Made by a program: the position numbers and the translations under genes. A DNA stretch of 11,362 nucleotides, from positions 1 through 11,362 of the forward strand of contig JBDROU010000082.1 in assembly GCA_043809745.1 (NCBI GenBank), in the 5' to 3' direction. The notes beneath the pieces were generated by a model. The model was not told where the DNA came from. It made no database searches and saw only the letters and a program-made list of their open reading frames with translations. This DNA is from JBDROU01 sp043809745 [NCBI: bacterium]. Its GTDB lineage: Bacteria; Elusimicrobiota; JBDRMW01. Positions 1 through 7,456 of the stretch are shown piece by piece; position 1 is the stretch's first letter; every line of letters starts with the position of its first letter.

Positions 1-39
1 AATGGCTTCTAGATAATATTTTTTTGATTTTGGGCCCAT
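1..39 (-). CDS. Start of a transposase/integrase-like gene (partial, runs off the left edge)
   Basis: Reading the minus strand from ATG at 39-37, the visible protein is MGPKSKKYYLEAI, and the frame stays open to the window edge. A strong Shine-Dalgarno run (AAGGGGG, about 53-47) sits 7 bases before the ATG, and a good promoter lies further upstream, so this is very probably a real gene start. The short basic N-terminus, with lysines followed by a YLEAI-type helix, resembles the start of integrase-core (rve-type) insertion-sequence transposases. The iterated motif behind the gene also fits an insertion-sequence end. Only 13 residues are visible, so the family is an inference and another short DNA-binding protein is possible. 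Confidence 0.45.
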   Translation of the reverse strand, partial: MGPKSKKYYLEAI

Positions 40-61
40 AATATTACCCCCTTTAGTGTAA

Positions 62-90
62 ATCTTAGGGTAACATTATTTATGAGTCAA
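62..90 (-). promoter_or_regulatory. Promoter of the left-edge transposase-like gene
   Basis: On the minus strand, TTGACT (90-85) is followed after exactly 17 bases by TAAGAT (67-62). The predicted transcript would start near 55, just upstream of the AAGGGGG ribosome binding site. The -35 box lies inside the first copy of the iterated motif, so a transposase bound there would repress its own promoter, as many insertion sequences do. This is read by eye from the consensus. Confidence 0.5.
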
Positions 91-136
91 CGATATGTTT
101 TTTTACCATGCCTCGGTAACATTTAATGTGAGGCAA
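69..136 (+). repeat. Two copies of a 22-base motif, likely transposase-binding subterminal repeats
   Basis: The motif GGTAACATT, five free bases, then TGAG(T/G)CAA occurs at 69-90 and again at 115-136, 46 bases apart. Sixteen of the 17 fixed positions agree between the copies. The second copy also lies in an imperfect hairpin: GCCTC 110-114 pairs with GAGGC 130-134, and ACATT 119-123 pairs with AATGT 125-129. Ordered repeats between a transposase start and the end of an element are typical of insertion-sequence ends. The outer boundary of the element is not certain, but would lie near or just after 136. Confidence 0.5.
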
Positions 137-140
137 TTCG

Positions 141-166
141 CTAAATGCAATGATACTTGCATTTAG
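141..166 (+). promoter_or_regulatory. Perfect 10-bp inverted repeat upstream of the ATPase gene, possible operator
   Basis: CTAAATGCAA (141-150) and TTGCATTTAG (157-166) are perfect inverted copies separated by six bases. The right arm contains the proposed -35 box of the ATPase gene (TTGCAT, 157-162), so a dimeric repressor bound here would block transcription. The right arm is partly preserved in the relic copy near 5485-5500, but the left arm is not. It could instead be the terminal repeat of a small element. Confidence 0.45.
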
Positions 167-185
167 TGACACTATATGATATACT
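157..185 (+). promoter_or_regulatory. Promoter of the AAA ATPase gene
   Basis: TTGCAT (157-162), a 17-base spacer and TATACT (180-185, five of six consensus bases) precede ATG 194 by eight bases. Transcription would start at about the first base of that ATG, implying a leaderless message. There is no Shine-Dalgarno sequence before either ATG 176 or ATG 194. The -35 match is modest. Confidence 0.45.
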
Positions 186-193
186 TGCTGCGT

Positions 194-1342
194 ATGGTGA
201 GAAGAACATTCTGGATTGATCGCATACAAAAGTTATGGAAGCGCAGGTCAATTATATGGCTTTCTGGCGTGCGCCGTATCGGGAAGACCTTCCTTTGTAA
301 ATCTTTATCCAACATACTTTACTTTGACTGTGAACTTCCTCGCACTCGCCGTCTTTTCGACGATCCTGAAGATTTTTTGGCTAACCACAAAAATAAAACT
401 CTTATTATTGATGAAATTCACCGTCTGGATAATCCCTCTGAACTATTGAAGATTGCAGCTGATTATTATCCGAAAACAAAGATTATTGCAACAGGTTCTT
501 CAACACTGGGTGCTTCTTCAAAATTTAAGGATACCCTGGCTGGCAGAAAAACTGAGTTATGGCTTACTCCGGCAATTCTCCAGGATATGGCTGACTTTGA
601 AAAAACAGATATCAAAAAAAGGCTGTTAAAAGGTGGCATGCCACAAGCACTCTTAACAAAAGCTAAATGGGAAAAAGAGTATTCAGAATGGATGGATGCC
701 TTTTGGGCAAAAGATATCCAAGAACTATTCAGGTTAGAGAGAAGACACTCATTTTTGAAATTTATTGAACTATTATTCGTAAACAGTGGTTCCATGTTTG
801 AAGCTACTAAATACTCGACCCCATGTGAGATTAGCAGGACTACCATCCATAATTACCTGTCTGTTCTTGAATCAACATTTGTATTTCACGTTATAAGGCC
901 TTTTAATACGCATAGAGCAAATGAAATAATATCTGCGCCAAAAGTGTATGGTTTTGATACGGGATTTGTATGCTTCTATAAAGGATGGGATGCCTTGCGT
1001 CTCGATGATCTTGGTTATCTTTGGGAACATTTCGTACTTAATGAACTGCATGCCAACATTCAAACAAGACAAATACTGTATTGGCGAGACAAAAGAGACC
1101 ATGAAATTGACTATATATTAAGATCGAAAACGAAGGGAACTATTGCAATTGAGTGTAAATGGTCTTCACATTCATTCAGCTGGAAAAACCTTGAATCTTT
1201 CAGACAACAATATCCCAAGGGTTTGAATTATGTTGTATCTCAAGATATAGATGAACCATATTCCAGGACAGTTAATAAAAACACCGCACACTTTGTTAAC
1301 CCTAACGATCTCATCACCCAATTAAAGAAATCAAAGATTTAA
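194..1342 (+). CDS. AAA ATPase with C-terminal nuclease-like domain (AAA_14/DUF4143 type)
   Basis: The protein is 382 residues from ATG 194. An in-frame ATG at 176 would add six residues but overlaps the likely promoter. The N-terminal ATPase domain has Walker A GVRRIGKT (25-32), Walker B TLIIDEIH (69-76) and the sensor-like strand IIATGSS (97-103). The C-terminal half has YLWEHFVLNEL (Glu278), then WRDKRDHEIDYI (Asp306), then IECKWS (Glu320, Lys322). This E...D...ExK order is that of the PD-(D/E)xK nuclease fold seen in the DUF4143 domain. Such ATPases are common in bacteria and archaea, often in several copies per genome, and their cellular role is poorly known. A relic of a second copy lies at 5492-5556. 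There are no signal peptide or membrane segments. Family assignment is confident; the cellular function is unknown. Confidence 0.88.
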   Translation: MVRRTFWIDRIQKLWKRRSIIWLSGVRRIGKTFLCKSLSNILYFDCELPRTRRLFDDPEDFLANHKNKTLIIDEIHRLDNPSELLKIAADYYPKTKIIATGSSTLGASSKFKDTLAGRKTELWLTPAILQDMADFEKTDIKKRLLKGGMPQALLTKAKWEKEYSEWMDAFWAKDIQELFRLERRHSFLKFIELLFVNSGSMFEATKYSTPCEISRTTIHNYLSVLESTFVFHVIRPFNTHRANEIISAPKVYGFDTGFVCFYKGWDALRLDDLGYLWEHFVLNELHANIQTRQILYWRDKRDHEIDYILRSKTKGTIAIECKWSSHSFSWKNLESFRQQYPKGLNYVVSQDIDEPYSRTVNKNTAHFVNPNDLITQLKKSKI

Positions 1343-1376
1343 CTGAATTACAAGGCAATTTCTGACATAAGCATCC

Positions 1377-1416
1377 GTCTAACTTGATCCCCCCAGCGAC
1401 CCCAGTATTTCTTTCG
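1377..1416 (+). repeat. Dispersed short repeat, copy 1 (just after the ATPase gene)
   Basis: Positions 1377-1404 match 5427-5454 at 26 of 28 bases; the core is AACTTGATCC, two variable bases, then CCAGCGACCCCA. A further stretch GTATTTCTTTCG (1405-1416) recurs at 5466-5478 with one extra base, after an additional 11 bases in the second copy. It lies 34 bases past the ATPase stop codon, in a 213-base gap that otherwise shows no gene and only a weak 5-bp hairpin near 1442-1455. Confidence 0.75.
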
Positions 1417-1555
1417 TTGAACATCTTCATGCCCCTTAATCAAGGTTAGAACCTTTTATGTTCGAAAGTTGACATTTTCTTGCCAAACTGAAACTTTGGG
1501 ATAATAATACAAACGATAAAAAGGATAGTATAGGAATGGGATGAAGAAAAGAAAT

Positions 1556-2383
1556 TTAGAATACAAAAACCGGCCCTATTAAAAGAAAAGAGTTCTTTTC
1601 ATACTTATCATCAAAATAATCATATTTGATTGATATGCCTGAGTTTTTTGAAACAAGAAAATCAATCCTGTTGCGGCTGGTAAATAGCGCCTTCTCTCCG
1701 CTTCTTAAACGTGCATAAATCTTAGTATCACACCTGATAAAATGCATCAAATTCAATTCTGCTTTAATGCCTGCGGTCATATAATCAATATCGACGGAAG
1801 AATCGGCGGTGAAGCCGTTTCGTACCTGTCCGGCAATTCTCATGCCTTCGGATGACAAAGAGTTCTCTATCTGCTCATTAAAATAACCTATGAACGGCGC
1901 AATTTTTTGTGTTCCCAGTTTAAGTGATACACCTGCAATAGGGTGGAATGCCCAAATAGATGTGTTAACATTAAGCGACTGTAGCGGGGGTACATCAGAG
2001 GACGTAGCCTTGGTCAATACATTTATATAATCTGCATAAAATCCTATCATTGGTCTGATATTTGCATCGTAACGGAAGTAGTAAAGACCGTAGAACATAT
2101 AGCCGTTTTCAGTGCTCTTATCAAGATTGGAATAATGGCCCATATTTCCTATTGTGAATTGAGGGCGCGTATACATCATCATAAGAGCATAAATAGGGCC
2201 GGAGTCGTTCAAAGTTTTCCTGCTGCTTGTCCCAGGCACGTTGTACTGAATATCGCTGTCAATCCTACCTATCATGGGAGATATCAAAAATAGTCCGGAG
2301 TTTTCTTGTGCGGCAATGTATGGTGTCATAAACAGGGATGCTGCAAGTAATAGTACTGCTATTTGTAAATGTGGTGGCTTCAT
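1556..2383 (-). CDS. Putative outer-membrane beta-barrel protein, family not recognised
   Basis: This 275-residue protein begins with a clear signal peptide: MKPPHLQ, then hydrophobic IAVLLLAASLFM, then a likely cut after IAA at residue 25. The mature part has many alternating polar and aromatic strands (for example MFYGLYYFRYDA and IRPMIGFYADYI) and no long hydrophobic helix. It ends in LLIGPVFVF with a C-terminal phenylalanine, the usual signal for BAM-dependent insertion in the outer membrane. Size and strand pattern suggest a small barrel of roughly 10-12 strands. I do not recognise the family or a substrate. It lies 207 bases downstream of katG on the same strand and seems to have its own -10 box, so it need not be in the peroxide operon. 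A GTGAG sequence before the ATG is a weak ribosome binding site. Confidence 0.8.
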   Translation of the reverse strand: MKPPHLQIAVLLLAASLFMTPYIAAQENSGLFLISPMIGRIDSDIQYNVPGTSSRKTLNDSGPIYALMMMYTRPQFTIGNMGHYSNLDKSTENGYMFYGLYYFRYDANIRPMIGFYADYINVLTKATSSDVPPLQSLNVNTSIWAFHPIAGVSLKLGTQKIAPFIGYFNEQIENSLSSEGMRIAGQVRNGFTADSSVDIDYMTAGIKAELNLMHFIRCDTKIYARLRSGEKALFTSRNRIDFLVSKNSGISIKYDYFDDKYEKNSFLLIGPVFVF

Positions 2384-2404
2384 TATTTATTCTCACTTTG
2401 CATT

Positions 2405-2432
2405 AGTATAGTTTCTGCAGTATTCATTGTAA
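2405..2432 (-). promoter_or_regulatory. Possible promoter of the outer-membrane protein gene
   Basis: On the minus strand, TATACT (2410-2405) lies 18 bases after a weak... in fact 16 bases after a weak -35 candidate TTACAA (2432-2427), and 21 bases before the predicted ATG. The -10 match is five of six bases but the -35 is poor, so this is tentative. The rest of the 207-base gap to katG holds no supported gene. Confidence 0.3.
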
Positions 2433-2590
2433 TAATTTTTGCAGAGTTACTTTCCAAAACAGTCTGCTTGAAAGTATTCATTTTGAGGATATGGAATTCT
2501 ATGCCTTTTCTTCAGACAGTTTTCGATATGCCTTACTTTTATTTCTCTCATAGCACGGGCGGTATTTTAAAATAATACCTTCTGCTGCCA

Positions 2591-4804
<2,214 letters not shown>

Positions 4805-4822
4805 TTAGCTTGCCTAAACAAT

Positions 4823-5233
4823 TTATTTATTGCATTTTTGACAATAGCCTTCCAGCACCACCTTTTTGTTGATTACCTGAAACTGTCTATGTATCCCGTG
4901 AGGAACATCAATATTAACGTAAGACTTGTTGTAAAAGTCTGCAATAGAACCGCATTTCATGCAGCGCATATGATGATGGTTGTTAAGTTCAGGATCAAAA
5001 CGTTTTGAATCTCCATACCCTTCAACAATGCGTAACAATCCTATATCGGCAAAAGTAATAAGAGTTCTATGCACAGTATCAAAAGAAATATGTGGATGTT
5101 TTTGTTTTACCAGTTTATAGATAACATCTGCAGAGGGATGGTCTTTATTATCTAGAAGCAGATTATATATGAGCATCCGCTGAGGAGTAATTTTAAGATT
5201 CCGCTTTTTGAAAGCGGCTTTCATTCTATGCAT
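4823..5233 (-). CDS. perR: PerR-type peroxide-sensing repressor (Fur family)
   Basis: This 136-residue protein is a Fur-family metalloregulator with an N-terminal winged helix (ITPQRMLIYNLL; recognition helix near SFDTVHRTLITF) and a C-terminal dimer domain. The structural zinc site is complete: Cys91-Cys94 (CMKC) and Cys131-Cys134 (CQKC). The regulatory iron ligands match B. subtilis PerR in order: His32, Asp80, His86, His88 and Asp99. Asp99, in CGSIADF, is aspartate as in PerR rather than the glutamate usual in Fur. Peroxide oxidises the iron-site histidines and releases the repressor. The frame is open back to TTG 5269, but that TTG is the first half of the TTGACA -35 box, so translation must begin at ATG 5233 or ATG 5224. 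ATG 5233 is preferred because it coincides with the predicted transcript start. The gene is followed by katG, its classic target. Confidence 0.92.
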   Translation of the reverse strand: MHRMKAAFKKRNLKITPQRMLIYNLLLDNKDHPSADVIYKLVKQKHPHISFDTVHRTLITFADIGLLRIVEGYGDSKRFDPELNNHHHMRCMKCGSIADFYNKSYVNIDVPHGIHRQFQVINKKVVLEGYCQKCNK

Positions 5234-5240
5234 AGCGGTT

Positions 5241-5269
5241 ATTAGATAATAATTATTCCTATTTGTCAA
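5241..5269 (-). promoter_or_regulatory. Promoter of the perR-katG operon
   Basis: On the minus strand, a perfect TTGACA (5269-5264), a 17-base spacer and TCTAAT (5246-5241, five of six consensus bases) form the strongest promoter in the window. The -10 box ends seven bases before ATG 5233, so the message would begin at or next to the start codon. No Shine-Dalgarno sequence is present. Confidence 0.75.
5244..5258 (-). promoter_or_regulatory. PerR-box operator in the perR-katG promoter
   Basis: The minus-strand core ATAATTATTAT (5256-5246) fits the inner 11 bases of the B. subtilis PerR box TTATAATNATTATAA exactly; the two outer bases on each side do not match. It lies in the promoter spacer and touches the -10 box, where a bound repressor would exclude RNA polymerase. 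This predicts autorepression with peroxide induction of both genes. AT-rich sequence makes chance matches possible, but position and neighbour support it. Confidence 0.6.
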
Positions 5270-5426
5270 TTACTTATTTTTATATGTAATAACTAAAGCT
5301 AATTACTCAAATTGCGCTACTGTGCAATCAAAAGTAAGTTTCGGGAAGTTTCGGGGACACGTAATTAATTATAAATAGGATTTGCAAAATTTATTATATT
5401 GGTAAGGTTTACAACCATAAAACAGG
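5270..5426. other. Intergenic stretch without a gene
   Basis: This is the first half of the 314-base gap between perR and the lytic transglycosylase. It is AT-rich, shows no credible coding frame, tRNA or terminator, and includes a short direct repeat (TCGGGAAGTT / TCGGGGACAC, 5341-5360). The TTTCGGGGACAC sequence resembles motifs often seen with RAYT-type repeat families, but only one copy is present here. Confidence 0.5.
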
Positions 5427-5478
5427 GTCTAACTTGATCCAACCAGCGACCCCACTTAAAACCAGGTATTTCTGTTCG
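5427..5478 (+). repeat. Dispersed short repeat, copy 2
   Basis: This is the second copy of the repeat found after the ATPase gene at 1377-1416: 26 of 28 bases are identical at 5427-5454, followed by a GTATTTCT(G)TTCG block at 5466-5478. Here it lies 13 bases upstream of the ATPase-gene relic. In an ancestral tandem arrangement it would be the tail of one copy next to the head of the next. Confidence 0.75.
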
Positions 5479-5491
5479 CAATTAGTCTGGT

Positions 5492-5556
5492 ATTTAGTGC
5501 CACTATGTGCTGTACTTGCTGCGTATTGAAAAAAGAACATTCTGGCTTGATTGTAT
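5492..5556 (+). pseudogene. Relic of a second AAA ATPase gene (promoter and first codons only)
   Basis: Positions 5492-5556 align without gaps to 161-225, the promoter and start of the intact ATPase gene, at 54 of 65 bases. The translated relic reads IEKRTFWLDCI against MVRRTFWIDRI, so the coding frame is still visible. The start codon has changed from ATG to ATT and the -10 box from TATACT to TGTACT. Similarity fades after about 5556, where the upstream region of the next gene begins. The relic was most likely left after deletion or replacement of a paralogous copy; I see no sign that it is translated. Confidence 0.75.
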
Positions 5557-5575
5557 TCGCAATAATAATTATAAT
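5547..5575 (+). promoter_or_regulatory. Promoter of the lytic transglycosylase gene
   Basis: TTGATT (5547-5552), a 17-base spacer and a perfect TATAAT (5570-5575) lie just before ATG 5584. Eight bases separate the -10 box from the ATG, so the message would be leaderless or nearly so. The -35 box falls within the ATPase relic, in the codons for its Leu-Asp pair. Confidence 0.55.
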
Positions 5576-5583
5576 AATGGTGC

Positions 5584-6951
5584 ATGGGAAAAATTTTTTT
5601 CATTTTATGCTTCGGTATTATGTTCAGCTTATCCATTCAGGTGCAAAAAACATCTGCTGAAACTGTAATACTTAGTATTTCTTCTAACTCAGCGGTGTCT
5701 GTAGAACAGCCTCTTCAGCATAATCTCTCAGAGAAAAAACGTCAAGCTATGCTTAAAATCATTGCGGAATCCGAGCAGTACTATACAGACGGCGTCGACT
5801 GCTACAATCGCGGTGAACGCTCTGAATCCCGCAGGTATTTCAGGAAGGCTCTCAAAAAATTTTCATCAGCAGGAATTGAGCATAATTTGTTATACAGCCT
5901 TTCGGATAAATTTGATGATATATTTCAGGACCTCGCAAACCGGCTTAATCTTATAGAAACAACAAATGGAGATATTCCGGAAGTAATCACACCTGCCATA
6001 CCAGTTGACGAAGATGACCCTTTGGTTCAGAAATACATAGCGTATTTCACCGGCAGCGGTCGGAAGTCCATACAGCAGGCATTTGAACGCATGGGCATCT
6101 ACCGCGAGATTGTGATGCCTGTTATAAAAGCGCACCGGTTGCCAGAAGAGCTGGCGTATCTACCTATTATAGAAAGCAGATATTGCATAGGCGACGTTTC
6201 GCATGCGGGTGCTGCTGGCATCTGGCAGTTTATGGAAAATACCGCCCGCGGATACGACATGCGAGTGGATTACTGGATTGATGAGCGCCGGGATCCAGAA
6301 AAATCAACGCAGGCAGCCCTCACATATCTGAAAAATCTATACTACTTGTTTAACGACTGGCATTTGGCCCTTGCCGCTTATAACCGCGGTGAATACGGTA
6401 TCAGCAGCGACCTTCAATTCTCCAGAACCACTGATTTTAAAAAACTTGCCAAGCATAATGCCATACCGAATGAAACCGAGCGTTACGTGCCTCAATTTAT
6501 GGCTGTAATTCTGCTTGCGCAAAATCCAGAAAAGTACGGTTTTACCTTTACTCCTGAGAAGCCGCTTGAATATGATATCTATGAAACAAATGAAATGATT
6601 GATCTTGAGATTGCCGCTCAATGCGCTCATACCAGCAAAGAAGAACTGCGTGCGCTTAACCCGGCCATAACAGCATGGTGCACGCCGAAGAATTATCCGG
6701 GATTTAAACTTAAATTACCCGTTGGAAGCAGAGATTTATTTATTGAAAATTTGAAAAACCAACCCGATCTCTGTCCTGCCCGTGAATTTATAAAATACAA
6801 AATTAAGCAAGGTGATTATTTAGGAAAAATAGCCAGAACCTACCACACTTCTGTGAACGCGATAAAACAGGATAACGGTATAAAAAATGAGCGCCTTCTC
6901 ATGCCAGGTAAAACGCTAATTATTAAACCTGGCCGCGGATACAATAACTAA
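5584..6951 (+). CDS. mltD: Membrane-bound lytic murein transglycosylase, MltD-like, with LysM
   Basis: The 455-residue protein cleaves the glycan strands of peptidoglycan in the periplasm. A signal peptide (about 1-25, hydrophobic IFFILCFGIMFSLSI) is followed by a helical spacer. The SLT domain (about 140-310) contains catalytic Glu197 in LPIIESRY, the GAAGIWQFM motif (209-217) and AAYNRGE (264-270). After a degenerate LysM-like stretch (about 335-380), a clear LysM domain (about 402-448, YKIKQGDYLGKIARTY...LMPGKTLIIKP) would bind peptidoglycan. Domain order and length match MltD. The usual AYNAGE motif reads AYNRGE here, a mild variation. There is no lipobox cysteine at the cleavage region, so it may be soluble in the periplasm rather than a lipoprotein. 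No Shine-Dalgarno sequence precedes ATG 5584, in line with the leaderless promoter. The family is certain; the symbol is by resemblance. Confidence 0.92.
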   Translation: MGKIFFILCFGIMFSLSIQVQKTSAETVILSISSNSAVSVEQPLQHNLSEKKRQAMLKIIAESEQYYTDGVDCYNRGERSESRRYFRKALKKFSSAGIEHNLLYSLSDKFDDIFQDLANRLNLIETTNGDIPEVITPAIPVDEDDPLVQKYIAYFTGSGRKSIQQAFERMGIYREIVMPVIKAHRLPEELAYLPIIESRYCIGDVSHAGAAGIWQFMENTARGYDMRVDYWIDERRDPEKSTQAALTYLKNLYYLFNDWHLALAAYNRGEYGISSDLQFSRTTDFKKLAKHNAIPNETERYVPQFMAVILLAQNPEKYGFTFTPEKPLEYDIYETNEMIDLEIAAQCAHTSKEELRALNPAITAWCTPKNYPGFKLKLPVGSRDLFIENLKNQPDLCPAREFIKYKIKQGDYLGKIARTYHTSVNAIKQDNGIKNERLLMPGKTLIIKPGRGYNN

Positions 6952-7001
6952 ACAAATAAAAGCGGCTTAGGGAAGGACTAATGGAGATCGCTCACCCTTC
7001 A

Positions 7002-7240
7002 TGTCATTCCCGAGGTTGAGGCTGTGTCACAATCCCAATTTCTACTGCAGAAGCGATCTTTGGGCTACGACTTCGTCATCCTCGCCTTATATATCTCGTC
7101 GATGATATGCCCGGCTCGACTTCCTCGTCTCGCCTCAAATCTCGCTTCCTCGCTACGAAAGCGGATTGTGACACAGCCTCGTTATCGGGAATCCGCTATA
7201 TACGGAAATGGATCCCTGATTAAAACATTCAGGGATGACA
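7002..7240 (+). repeat. Miniature palindromic element (TGTCATTCCC...AGGGATGACA), interrupted
   Basis: The ends TGTCATTCCC (7002-7011) and AGGGATGACA (7231-7240) are imperfect inverted copies. Inside are two perfect 8-bp stems: ATTCCCGA (7006-7013) with TCGGGAAT (7185-7192), and ATCCCTGA (7212-7219) with TCAGGGAT (7229-7236). Without the inner insertion the element would be about 73 bases, a typical size for a non-coding genomic repeat of this kind. It lies between the transglycosylase stop and its likely terminator. The 84-residue reading frame that crosses it is not credible as a gene. Confidence 0.7.
7018..7180 (+). mobile_element. Second miniature element nested in the first, with 17-bp inverted ends
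   Basis: GAGGCTGTGTCACAATC (7018-7034) and its perfect inverted copy (7164-7180) bound a 163-base segment with no coding frame of its own. It is flanked on both sides by GTT (7015-7017 and 7181-7183), a likely 3-bp target duplication. Removing it with one GTT restores a perfect 8-bp hairpin with the five-base loop GGTTA. This is strong evidence that it inserted into the loop of the outer repeat. It needs a transposase in trans, which is not in the window. Confidence 0.72.
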
Positions 7241-7318
7241 AACTGCAGAAAAACATGGTTTTTGAGCAATCTCAGTAATGTTCCTAATACTTTTTCTTCT
7301 GTTTCCTACGTGATAGGG

Positions 7319-7350
7319 AGCTCAATTGCTGATTGCAATTGAGCTTTTTG
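7319..7350 (+). terminator. Rho-independent terminator
   Basis: AGCTCAATTGC (7319-7329) and GCAATTGAGCT (7335-7345) form a perfect 11-bp stem with a five-base loop, followed by a T-rich run (TTTTTGTTTT from 7345). Only the plus strand has the T tract, so it ends transcripts coming from the lytic transglycosylase. Without the nested repeats it would lie about 130 bases past that stop. It also insulates glgP, whose promoter should lie between here and 7440. The only candidate I see there is weak. Confidence 0.85.
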
Positions 7351-7456
7351 TTTTATATGATGAAAACATTACATAGAGTAGTAGACTGGTGGTGTAAGGT
7401 TTTAGTGACGTTGGGAGTTTAGAAGATTCACTGTGTTTGAGGTAAAGGAGAAATAA

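Noticed and set aside
1442-1455. AAGGT/ACCTT hairpin after the ATPase gene as a terminator
   Set aside because: The 5-bp stem with only TTAT behind it is too weak.
2561-2579. GGTATT/AATACC hairpin downstream of katG as a terminator
   Set aside because: The stem is only six base pairs of mostly A-T, and no T run follows on either strand.
5234-5269. perR starting at TTG 5269 (12 more residues)
   Set aside because: That TTG is part of the perfect TTGACA -35 box of a strong promoter, so it would lie upstream of the transcript start. The extra residues also do not resemble a Fur-family N-terminus.
5565-5575. A second PerR box (ATAATTATAAT) over the -10 box of the lytic transglycosylase gene
   Set aside because: It differs by one base from the box core, but it largely coincides with the TATAAT box in a very AT-rich stretch, and cell-wall hydrolases are not usual PerR targets.
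7024-7278. An 84-codon plus-strand frame between the transglycosylase and glgP
   Set aside because: It lies almost entirely in the two nested palindromic repeats, has no ribosome binding site and begins within the inverted end of the inner element.
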